Shown here: piece after piece, positions 40,524-47,164 of the stretch
Layout: every line of letters begins with the position of its first letter
Position numbering within the stretch: position 1 is the stretch's first letter
DNA from: Stigmatella aurantiaca
GTDB taxonomy: Bacteria; Myxococcota; Myxococcia; Myxococcales; Myxococcaceae
Assembly: GCF_900109545.1 (NCBI RefSeq)
Contig: NZ_FOAP01000010.1
Coordinates: forward strand, 1 to 64,000
Direction: 5' to 3'
DNA: 64,000 nt
The notes under the pieces: model-generated
What the model was told of the DNA's origin: nothing
The model's database searches: none
The model's input: the letters and a program-made list of their open reading frames with translations, nothing else
Program-made: the position numbers and the translations under genes

Positions 40524-41165
40524 TTACAGGGAGGACGGTTCGTCCGGCCCCGGGGCAGAAGAAATTCCGGTCTCCGGGGCGGGAGATCCGGACGGTTTTT
40601 CCTTCTGGAGCAGGCGCAGCCCCCCCAGGAGCGCCAGGAGCACGCCCAGGCCCAACCCTCCCCAGAGCAGCAGGTGGGGCAGCCGGGGCGCGCCCACGTC
40701 GAGCTCCGCGTGGAGCACCTTGATCCGGGTGGTCCGGAAGCTCACATCGAGCTGGTGCACGGCGGCGCGCTCCGGCACGAACTCCGCGTGCCAGTTCACG
40801 GCGCCCTTCGGGACGGTCAACACCTGGCCGTGGGTCGCGCCCCGCTCCCGGAGCGAGACGGTGAGGGGGCCCTCGAAGGGGGCGCCCTGGAAGCTGCCGA
40901 CGTGGAGGGTGACCTTCAGGGGCTCCCCGGCGCGGGGGGCCAGGGGCTGGATCGAACCTTGAAGCCGCTCCTCCGAGTCCGACCAGGCCAGCTCCAGCAC
41001 GCCGCCGCGCCGGTCCACGGTGATGCGGTCCGGCTGCGGGGGGGCGGCGGCGGCCAGGGTGGCGAGCAGCAGACAGGCGCTCCAGACCCCCCGGCCGGAC
41101 GTGGTAAGACGGTTTTGCCTCCACCCGCCCTGTCGTCTAAGATGCCCTGTCTCCACACCACCCAC
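40524..41165 (-). CDS. Membrane-anchored periplasmic protein, unknown
   Basis: This 213-residue protein has an N-terminal hydrophobic signal (about 27-42), a beta-sandwich-like middle (V-L-E-L-A-W-S-D, V-T-L-H-V-G-S-F-Q-G-A-P-F, W-H-A-E-F-V) and one membrane helix near the C-terminus (about 165-187, L-L-L-W-G-G-L-G-L-G-V-L-L-A-L-L) before a Pro/Ser-rich tail. That resembles CopC/YtkA-like periplasmic domains tethered by the C-terminus, but I see no metal motif. The start may lie at a later codon. It is divergent from the Ser/Thr kinase gene at 41198 with only 32 bases between. Confidence 0.65.
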   Translation of the reverse strand: MGGVETGHLRRQGGWRQNRLTTSGRGVWSACLLLATLAAAAPPQPDRITVDRRGGVLELAWSDSEERLQGSIQPLAPRAGEPLKVTLHVGSFQGAPFEGPLTVSLRERGATHGQVLTVPKGAVNWHAEFVPERAAVHQLDVSFRTTRIKVLHAELDVGAPRLPHLLLWGGLGLGVLLALLGGLRLLQKEKPSGSPAPETGISSAPGPDEPSSL

Positions 41166-41197
41166 TTCCGCTTGCTCCCCCCGGCGAGCCCACCGGG

Positions 41198-43528
41198 ATG
41201 ACTCCTCAGCCTTTCGGGAAATACCAGCTTCTGAAGAAGCTCGCCACGGGCGGCATGGCCGAGGTCTGGCTTGCGCGCCAGACGGGGATCGAGGGCTTCG
41301 CCAAGAACCTGGTCGTCAAACGCATCCTCCCGCACTTGGCGGAGGACCACGAGTTCGTGGAGATGTTCCGGAACGAGGCGCTGATCGCCGCGCGCTTCAC
41401 CCACCCGAACATCGCCCAGGTGTACGAGTTCGGCGAGGCCAACGGCACCTATTACATCGCCATGGAGTTCGTCCACGGCGAGGACCTGGGCCGGGTGATG
41501 CGCAAGGCCTACGGCAAGGACCAGTGGATTGCCCGTCCGCTGGCCATCCGCATCGTCGCCGCCGCGTGCGAGGGGCTGTATTACGCGCACACCCGCACGG
41601 ATGACGCGGGCCGCCCCCTCAAGGTGGTGCACCGGGACATCTCCCCGCAGAACATCCTCATCAGCTTCGACGGCTCGGTGAAGCTGGTGGACTTCGGCAT
41701 CGCCAAGGCCGCCGACCAGGTGGGGCTCACGAAGTCCGGCGCCATCAAGGGCAAGTTCGCCTACATGGCCCCGGAGCAGGCCTCGGGCAAGGCGCTGGAT
41801 CACCGCGCGGACATCTTCGCCATCGGGCTGGTGCTCTACGAACTGCTCACGTGCAACCGCCCGCTCAAGCGCGAGACGGAGCTGGCCACGCTCCAGGCCG
41901 CGCTCGAGTGCAGCATCCAGCCGCCCTCCCAGGTGGCCGATGTGCCCCCGGGCATGGACGAGGTGGTGATGCGGGCGCTGTCCAAGGCGGCGGATGACCG
42001 CTACCGCGACGCGCGCCAGTTCCAGCTCGCCCTGGAGGAGGCCCTCGTGCGCGAGCAGGCGGTGGCCAGCTCCGTGCAGATCTCCGAGCTGATGGAGACG
42101 CTCTTCGCGGACCGCCTCCAGGAGGAGAAGAAGTCCGGCAACCCCGAGCCCAACGGAGAGGACTCCAGCAGCTCGGCCAACCTGGCCCCCCCGGCGCCGC
42201 CCGCGGAGCCCGCGCCCGCCCGGCCGTCGCGGACCCCGCCGTCCGCCGTGGCGGACATGCGCTGGGAGGCCCCTCCGGGCGAGAGCTCCCAGCGTCACGA
42301 CCGGCCCCGCACCTCCACGGGCATCCGGCCCGCCACGCGCACCTCCCAGCCGCCCTCGCTGCACGAGGAGATGAACGAGTACCTGGCGCCGCAGGGCACC
42401 CAGGTGGCGCCGGTGCCCCGGCGCTCGGGGGAGACGCCCCGCCGGGCCACGGGCGCCGGACAGACGGCCGTCGGGCGCATGCCCTCGCGCCCGGAGATGA
42501 GGGCTCCCACCGAGGACGCGGCGCCCGTGCGGCGCAGTGCCTCCCGGCAGGTGCCGCTCTCCGAGGAGGAGGCGCGCCCCGCGCCCCGGCCTTCCCGCGC
42601 GGCGCTTGCCCTGGAGGCCCGGGCACGGCGCCAGGAGGAAGAGGACCCCTACGAGGACTCCGAGCGCACCCAGTTGCCGGAGCCGGAGCCGGAGACGCAG
42701 CCCACCCCGTCTCCCGCGCCCCCGCCCCGGCGCCGGACCACGGGCCATGTGAGCCAGGTGCGGCCCTCGGGCGAGCATTCCCAGCCCCCGCGCCGGCGCA
42801 CGGGCGTTGTCCCCAAGAGCAGCGTGGAGATGCGGGAGGCGCCCGTACGCAAGCCGGTGGTGGTGGAGGACGATGAGCCCTCCTCGCCCTCGGCCCCCGC
42901 GGCGCCCAAGCCGAAGAGGCCCGTGCTGCGCAACCCGGGCGAGGTGCTCAAGAAGGTCCTTGCCGGGGTGGCCCTCCTGGGGGTGGCAGGGCTCATCTTC
43001 GCCTTCCGGGACAAGCTCAACATCAAGGGCATCGACGGCCAGGGCATCCTGGTGTCGGTGGACACGTCCCCGAAGACCCACGTGACGGTGCGCCACAGCG
43101 ACCGGTGCGGCAGCTCGGATCCCCTGACCGAGCTGGGCGAGACGCCCCTCAAGGGGGTGGCGGGCGCCCACATCCAGGACACGCTCATCCTGGAGAACCG
43201 TCAGCAGGGCATCTACGCCGAGGAGGAGCTGCCCTACGGCGAGCCCGGCGAGATCAAGGTCATCAAGCGCGAGTTCAAGATGGGCTCCGTCCAGCTCAAG
43301 GTCAGCCCCCGCAACCCGGGGAAGATCACCATCCGGGAGCGGGGCCAGGACATCTACGACTTCACCCCGGGCATCCCGTTCGATCTGATGGAGGGCCCGC
43401 ACGTGCTGGAGCTTCACAGCGAGAAGCTCGAGAAGCCCCTCACGGTGGAGGTCCAGGTGAGGCGGGGCGCCACCACCACGGTGTCGGCGGACCTGAACGC
43501 CCAGACCGTCAAGGAAGTGCTGCCCTAG
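41198..43528 (+). CDS. Eukaryotic-like Ser/Thr protein kinase with PEGA-like C-terminus (copy A)
   Basis: This 776-residue kinase has a catalytic domain spanning 8-275. The Gly-loop is A-T-G-G-M-A-E-V, the catalytic loop H145-R-D-I-S-P-Q-N, the Mg loop D-F-G, then A-P-E-Q. A long Pro/Arg/Glu-rich disordered linker (about 310-580) leads to a membrane helix (about 588-605) and an extracytoplasmic domain of about 170 residues. Its K-I-T-I-R-E-R-G and final repeat look like PEGA-type sandwich folds. It phosphorylates Ser/Thr of partners in development or stress pathways; targets are unknown. Its stop overlaps that of the convergent rhodanese gene. Confidence 0.92.
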   Translation: MTPQPFGKYQLLKKLATGGMAEVWLARQTGIEGFAKNLVVKRILPHLAEDHEFVEMFRNEALIAARFTHPNIAQVYEFGEANGTYYIAMEFVHGEDLGRVMRKAYGKDQWIARPLAIRIVAAACEGLYYAHTRTDDAGRPLKVVHRDISPQNILISFDGSVKLVDFGIAKAADQVGLTKSGAIKGKFAYMAPEQASGKALDHRADIFAIGLVLYELLTCNRPLKRETELATLQAALECSIQPPSQVADVPPGMDEVVMRALSKAADDRYRDARQFQLALEEALVREQAVASSVQISELMETLFADRLQEEKKSGNPEPNGEDSSSSANLAPPAPPAEPAPARPSRTPPSAVADMRWEAPPGESSQRHDRPRTSTGIRPATRTSQPPSLHEEMNEYLAPQGTQVAPVPRRSGETPRRATGAGQTAVGRMPSRPEMRAPTEDAAPVRRSASRQVPLSEEEARPAPRPSRAALALEARARRQEEEDPYEDSERTQLPEPEPETQPTPSPAPPPRRRTTGHVSQVRPSGEHSQPPRRRTGVVPKSSVEMREAPVRKPVVVEDDEPSSPSAPAAPKPKRPVLRNPGEVLKKVLAGVALLGVAGLIFAFRDKLNIKGIDGQGILVSVDTSPKTHVTVRHSDRCGSSDPLTELGETPLKGVAGAHIQDTLILENRQQGIYAEEELPYGEPGEIKVIKREFKMGSVQLKVSPRNPGKITIRERGQDIYDFTPGIPFDLMEGPHVLELHSEKLEKPLTVEVQVRRGATTTVSADLNAQTVKEVLP

Positions 43529-43857
43529 TAGCGCGGCAGGCGCGGCTCCACCGCGCGCGCGTACAGGTCGATGCCGCCCCGGAGCGAGACGGCCTCCAGG
43601 CCCAGCGCCCGCAGGTAGGCCGCGCCATCCAGGCTGCGGACGCCGTGGTGGCAGTAGACGACCACGGGGCGGCCCCGGAAGCCCTCCAGCTCCTGGGCGC
43701 GCTCCTCCAGCTCGGGCAGGGGAATGAGCACCGAGCCGGGCAGGGCCACGTACTCGTGCTCCTCGGGGAAGCGCACGTCCAGGAGGACGGGCCGTTGCTC
43801 GGCGGGCCCCTCCAGGCGGGCGGCCAGTTCAGTGGGGGAGATCTCCGGAATGGGCAT
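43525..43857 (-). CDS. Single-domain rhodanese (sulfurtransferase)
   Basis: This 110-residue domain starts I-S-P-T-E-L-A-A-R-L, continues L-L-D-V-R-F-P-E-E-H-E and P-G-S-V-L-I-P-L, and ends with the active-site loop V-V-Y-C-H-H-G-V-R-S. The Cys can carry a persulfide. ATG 43857 was chosen; earlier codons give a non-conserved Ser/Arg-rich extension. It is divergent from the IscA-like gene with 92 bases between, so a link to sulfur or Fe-S supply is plausible. Confidence 0.93.
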   Translation of the reverse strand: MPIPEISPTELAARLEGPAEQRPVLLDVRFPEEHEYVALPGSVLIPLPELEERAQELEGFRGRPVVVYCHHGVRSLDGAAYLRALGLEAVSLRGGIDLYARAVEPRLPRY

Positions 43858-43949
43858 GTAGGAGAGGGTATAACCTGGGTTTCCACTGCAGGACGGATGG
43901 CTTTCCCGACGCCTGGCGTTATAAGGCGCAGGCAAGGAGACTGACGAAC

Positions 43950-44333
43950 ATGGATACGACGACCACCCCTGCTCCTGCTTCGCTGGATGTGCAGGCCACC
44001 CCTCTCAACCCGGTGCGGCTCAGCGTGGCCGCGGTGACCCAGGTGAAAGAGGTCATCAAGGCCCAGGGGTTCGAGGGCTACTTCTTCTCCATCCGCGTGG
44101 TGCCGGCGGGCTGCAGCGGCCTGGGCTACGATCTCAACCTGGTCAAGGAAGCCAAGCCGAACGACCACGTCTGGGAGCAGGACGGCGTGCGGATCACCAC
44201 CGACGCGCTGAGCAGCAAGTACCTGCTGGGCACCGTGGTGGACTTCGTCACGTCCGTGACGGGCGCGGGCTTCAAGTTCGAGAACCCGAACGCCAAGTCC
44301 TCCTGCGGTTGCGGCACCTCCTTCACCACCTGA
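43950..44333 (+). CDS. IscA/ErpA-type Fe-S cluster assembly protein
   Basis: This 127-residue A-type carrier has the three conserved cysteines: one in V-P-A-G-C-S-G-L-G-Y and two in S-C-G-C-G-T-S-F near the C-terminus. V-D-F-V-T-S and G-F-K-F-E-N-P-N-A precede the C-terminal pair as in HesB/IscA proteins. It receives and hands on [2Fe-2S] or [4Fe-4S] clusters. Neighbouring rhodanese is divergent. No other isc or suf gene is in the window. A long N-terminal Thr/Ala-rich tail (about 20 residues) is slightly unusual. Confidence 0.94.
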   Translation: MDTTTTPAPASLDVQATPLNPVRLSVAAVTQVKEVIKAQGFEGYFFSIRVVPAGCSGLGYDLNLVKEAKPNDHVWEQDGVRITTDALSSKYLLGTVVDFVTSVTGAGFKFENPNAKSSCGCGTSFTT

Positions 44334-44348
44334 TGCCGGTGGCTGCGC

Positions 44349-44377
44349 GCCCTCTTCCCCGCTGAGCGGAAGAGGGC
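44349..44377. terminator. Bidirectional terminator-like hairpin between convergent genes
   Basis: GCCCTCTTCC (44349-44358) and GGAAGAGGGC (44368-44377) pair perfectly over 10 bases with a 9-base loop. It lies between the Fe-S carrier and thioesterase genes, which converge. No T-run follows. Confidence 0.65.
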
Positions 44378-44399
44378 GGGCGCACAGGGGCCGGGGCGC

Positions 44400-44957
44400 T
44401 CAGCCCCCTTGCGAGGGCACCATCACCCTCAGCCAGGCCTGCGTTTCCTTCCTGCGAGCGAGGCGCTGGGTGCGCCGCTCCTCGGCCTGCTGAAACGCCA
44501 CGCGCTCCTCCTCCGTCGTGAGTTGCAGGGGCGGCACCTGGGCGCGGCTTCCGTCCTTGTTGAGGGCGACGAAGGTCATCAGCGCGCTGGTGGTGAGGGT
44601 GCGCTCGCCGGTGAGCGGGTTCTCCGCGTGCACGGTGACGCCCACCTCCATGGAGCTGTGGAAGGCGGCGAGCACGCGCGAGCGCAGCAGGGCAATCCAG
44701 CCCACACGAATGGAGGCATGGAAGTGCAGATCGTCCATGGAGGCGGTCACCACCACCTGCCTGCAGTGGCGCTGGGCCGCGATGGCCCCGCAGATGTCAA
44801 TCCATTGCATGACCTTGCCGCCGAACGCCGCGTTCAGGTTGTTGGCATCCGGGGGAAGGATCATCTGCGTCATCAGCACTTCGGAGTCGCGTGGACTCTT
44901 GGCCGTAAGGTCTTGCACAGGGGCTCCTCGGGAGTTCGGTGGCGGCATCAGCGGCAT
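44400..44957 (-). CDS. Acyl-CoA thioesterase (hotdog fold, YciA/BACH-like)
   Basis: This protein of about 185 residues has a hotdog domain that starts V-L-M-T-Q-M-I-L-P-P-D-A-N-N-L-N-A-A-F-G-G-K-V-M, the active Asn/Asp-Gly-helix motif of hexameric acyl-CoA thioesterases. A-S-M-D-D-L-H-F and V-T-V-H-A-E-N-P-L-T-G-E follow. It hydrolyses acyl-CoA to free acid and CoA. The C-terminus is a charged helix. The start is uncertain: neither 44957 nor the next ATG at 44948 has a good ribosome-binding site. Confidence 0.9.
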   Translation of the reverse strand: MPLMPPPNSRGAPVQDLTAKSPRDSEVLMTQMILPPDANNLNAAFGGKVMQWIDICGAIAAQRHCRQVVVTASMDDLHFHASIRVGWIALLRSRVLAAFHSSMEVGVTVHAENPLTGERTLTTSALMTFVALNKDGSRAQVPPLQLTTEEERVAFQQAEERRTQRLARRKETQAWLRVMVPSQGG

Positions 44958-45077
44958 GTTGCACGGTGAATGATTGGGTGGGACTCCCGTACAAGAATTC
45001 ACGGCGCTCGTTGCTCTTCAGGGCAAGGCTCTCTATCAAGTTGAACATCTCGCCGCCCCCTCCCCAAGGACACAGCC

Positions 45078-45509
45078 ATGGCGCTCCCTGCGACCTTGAA
45101 TCCCTTGCCCCATGCCTCGAAGTCAGACGCGGATGATCTGCTGAGGCAGGCGGACAACCTGTCCGCGGCCGAGCTGGACACCTTGCCCTTCGGGCTCATC
45201 CAGCTGGACCGCACCGGCCGCATTCTCAAGTTCAATCAGACCGAGGCGAAGCTGGCGCGCATCAACCGCGACCGGCAGATCAACCGGAACTTCTTCGATG
45301 AAGTGGCCCCCTGCACCAAGGTGCGGGAGTTCTACGGCCGGTTCTTGCACGGGCTGAACCAGCGCTCGCTGTACGAGACGTTTGGCTTCGTCTTCAAGTT
45401 CGACCATGGCTGGCGCAACGTGGCCATCACCATGTTCTACAGCGAGAAGACCGACTCGGTGTGGGTGCTCATCTCCCAGACGTCCGTCACCCCGCCCCCG
45501 GGGCGCTGA
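45078..45509 (+). CDS. Photoactive yellow protein (PYP)-like PAS protein
   Basis: This 143-residue small PAS-domain protein is collinear with Halorhodospira PYP over its core without gaps. The chromophore Cys69 region is kept as N-F-F-D-E-V-A-P-C79-T. Glu46, which hydrogen-bonds the p-coumaric chromophore, is Glu56. Tyr42 is Phe52, Thr50 is Ala60 and Arg52 is Ile62, so the binding pocket is altered. The start of the domain (F-G-L-I-Q-L-D) and end (S-V-W-V-L-I-S) fit. AAGGA precedes the ATG. It could be a blue-light sensor or a PYP-fold protein with a tuned or lost pigment. No tyrosine ammonia-lyase or coumaryl-CoA ligase gene is seen in the window. Confidence 0.85.
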   Translation: MALPATLNPLPHASKSDADDLLRQADNLSAAELDTLPFGLIQLDRTGRILKFNQTEAKLARINRDRQINRNFFDEVAPCTKVREFYGRFLHGLNQRSLYETFGFVFKFDHGWRNVAITMFYSEKTDSVWVLISQTSVTPPPGR

Positions 45510-45524
45510 GCCGCGGGAGGCCGC

Positions 45525-46277
45525 TCAGGCCAGGAAGCTGGAGACGCGATCCAGGAACTCCTCGCGGCCCTGGCCCCGGCGGATGTCCCGCGAGGAGACA
45601 TCCAGCACCAGGCAGTCCACGCCGTACTTCTTCTGGAGCACCTGCGGGAACGTGGCGTAGTAGCTGTTGAGGCCTCGCAGGAACTGCTCCTGGATGCCCT
45701 TCTCCTCCTCGCGGCCCCGGGTGCGGATGCGCTCCAGCAGCACATCCACCGTGCCCACCTCGAAGCAGATGACCCGGTCGGGCGGCAGGATGCTGCGCGA
45801 CAGGCGCTGGAAGTACTCGTAGTAGAGATCCAGCTCCGCGTTCGTCAGGTGCCCCAGCCCGTGCAGGTACTTGGCGAAGATCTCCGGGTCCTCGTAGAGC
45901 GTGCGGTCCTGCACGCAGCTCTTGCGCACCGAGTGGATGAGCTCGTGGTGCTCCACGCGCCGGATGAGGAACTCCAGCTGGAGGGTGAAGCTCCAGCGGC
46001 GCATGTCGGCGTAGTAGTCCTTGAGGAACCGGTTATCGATGACCGGCTCGTCGAACAGCTCGAAGCCGAAGGACTGGCTGATCATCTTGGCGGCCGTCGT
46101 CTTGCCGGCCCCGATGTTGCCGGCCAGGGCCAGGAAGCGCCGGGCCTTGGGCGGCTTGGCCCGGAGCGTGTTGCGCGTGCGCGGCGCGGGGGCCGGGGCA
46201 GGGGAGGCCACGGCGGGAGCCGGCTCCGGGGCTGGAGCGGCGGGGGGGGAGCGCTTGCGGGAGACGGGGCGGGCCAT
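45525..46277 (-). CDS. Deoxynucleoside kinase family protein
   Basis: This 250-residue protein has a Pro/Ala-rich tail (about 1-45) before a P-loop kinase fold. Walker A is A-G-N-I-G-A-G-K-T-T, followed by F-D-E-P-V-I-D-N-R-F-L with the base Glu. C-V-Q-D-R-T-L-Y-E-D (DR motif) comes next and an Arg-rich lid (I-R-T-R-G-R-E-E-E-K) later. It phosphorylates deoxynucleosides using ATP or GTP; base preference is unknown. It is convergent with the PYP-like gene. The same window holds a second nucleotide-kinase-like gene at 36736. Confidence 0.9.
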   Translation of the reverse strand: MARPVSRKRSPPAAPAPEPAPAVASPAPAPAPRTRNTLRAKPPKARRFLALAGNIGAGKTTAAKMISQSFGFELFDEPVIDNRFLKDYYADMRRWSFTLQLEFLIRRVEHHELIHSVRKSCVQDRTLYEDPEIFAKYLHGLGHLTNAELDLYYEYFQRLSRSILPPDRVICFEVGTVDVLLERIRTRGREEEKGIQEQFLRGLNSYYATFPQVLQKKYGVDCLVLDVSSRDIRRGQGREEFLDRVSSFLA

Positions 46278-46286
46278 GGTGCCGGC

Positions 46287-47108
46287 TTACTGCGCTTGCG
46301 TGGGAGCGTCCAAAATCTGACGGAGCGTATCCGGACGGTCCGTCATGATGCCGCCCACGCCCTCGGCCACCAGGCGCCGCATCTCCCCGGCGTCATCCAC
46401 CGTCCACACATTGACCCACTTTCCCTGGGCGGCGGTGGTGCGCAGGAACGCGGCGTCCACGAGCCGCACCTCGCCGAAGTACAGGGGCATGTCGAGCACG
46501 GTGTAGCGCGGATCCTCGGGGGGCGTCGCCCCGTTGCGCGCGGTGATGACGTAGGTGGCCAGGGCCTCGCGCGGGTAGAAGTGGCAGGCCTCGGGCATGC
46601 AGGCCACCAGCCGTTCGGCCACGGCGTCGTGCTCGCTGCCCAGGCACACCCGCTCCAGGGCGCCTTCCTCGCGGAGCACCTCGCGCAGGACGAGCTCGGA
46701 GCCGGGGGCGTCCGGCTTCAGCTCCAGGTTGATGCGCAGGCCGGGAAACGCCCGGAGCACCTCGCGCAGGGTGGGGATGCGGATGCCCTGGCGCCGGAAG
46801 GAGAAGGTCCGGCCCCCGTCCGGGGTGAAGCGGAAGCCGGCATCCAGGCGCTGCAACTCCGCCAGGGAGCATGCGGCCAGGGGGCCTGCGCCGTCGGTGC
46901 AGCGCTCCAGCGTGGCGTCGTGCGCCACCACCACCTCCCCGTCGCGGGTGAGGTGGACATCCAGCTCCAGCATCTGCGTGCGGTAGCGCTCCACCGCCAT
47001 CTGGAAGGCGCACAGGGTGTTTTCCGGCGCGAGCAGGGCCCCCCCGCGGTGGGAGATGTGGAGGGTCGGCTTCAGGCCTTGAAGGAACGGGGGCAGGGGG
47101 CGGGACAT
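46287..47108 (-). CDS. Glycerophosphodiester phosphodiesterase
   Basis: This 273-residue TIM-barrel GDPD starts I-S-H-R-G-G-A-L-L-A-P-E-N-T (the H-R-G and E-N-T metal/catalytic box). L-E-L-D-V-H-L-T-R-D-G-E-V-V-V-A-H-D follows, with the second metal site and His, and later I-N-L-E-L-K and a C-terminal W-T-V-D-D. It splits glycerophosphodiesters to glycerol 3-phosphate and alcohol. No signal peptide is evident. It precedes the deoxynucleoside kinase gene by 9 bases on the same strand. Confidence 0.94.
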   Translation of the reverse strand: MSRPLPPFLQGLKPTLHISHRGGALLAPENTLCAFQMAVERYRTQMLELDVHLTRDGEVVVAHDATLERCTDGAGPLAACSLAELQRLDAGFRFTPDGGRTFSFRRQGIRIPTLREVLRAFPGLRINLELKPDAPGSELVLREVLREEGALERVCLGSEHDAVAERLVACMPEACHFYPREALATYVITARNGATPPEDPRYTVLDMPLYFGEVRLVDAAFLRTTAAQGKWVNVWTVDDAGEMRRLVAEGVGGIMTDRPDTLRQILDAPTQAQ

Positions 47109-47164
47109 GGGGTCGAGGGTCCGGGCATTTCAGGGCTTGCGGTGCTCGCGGCCCTTGCCGCGAA

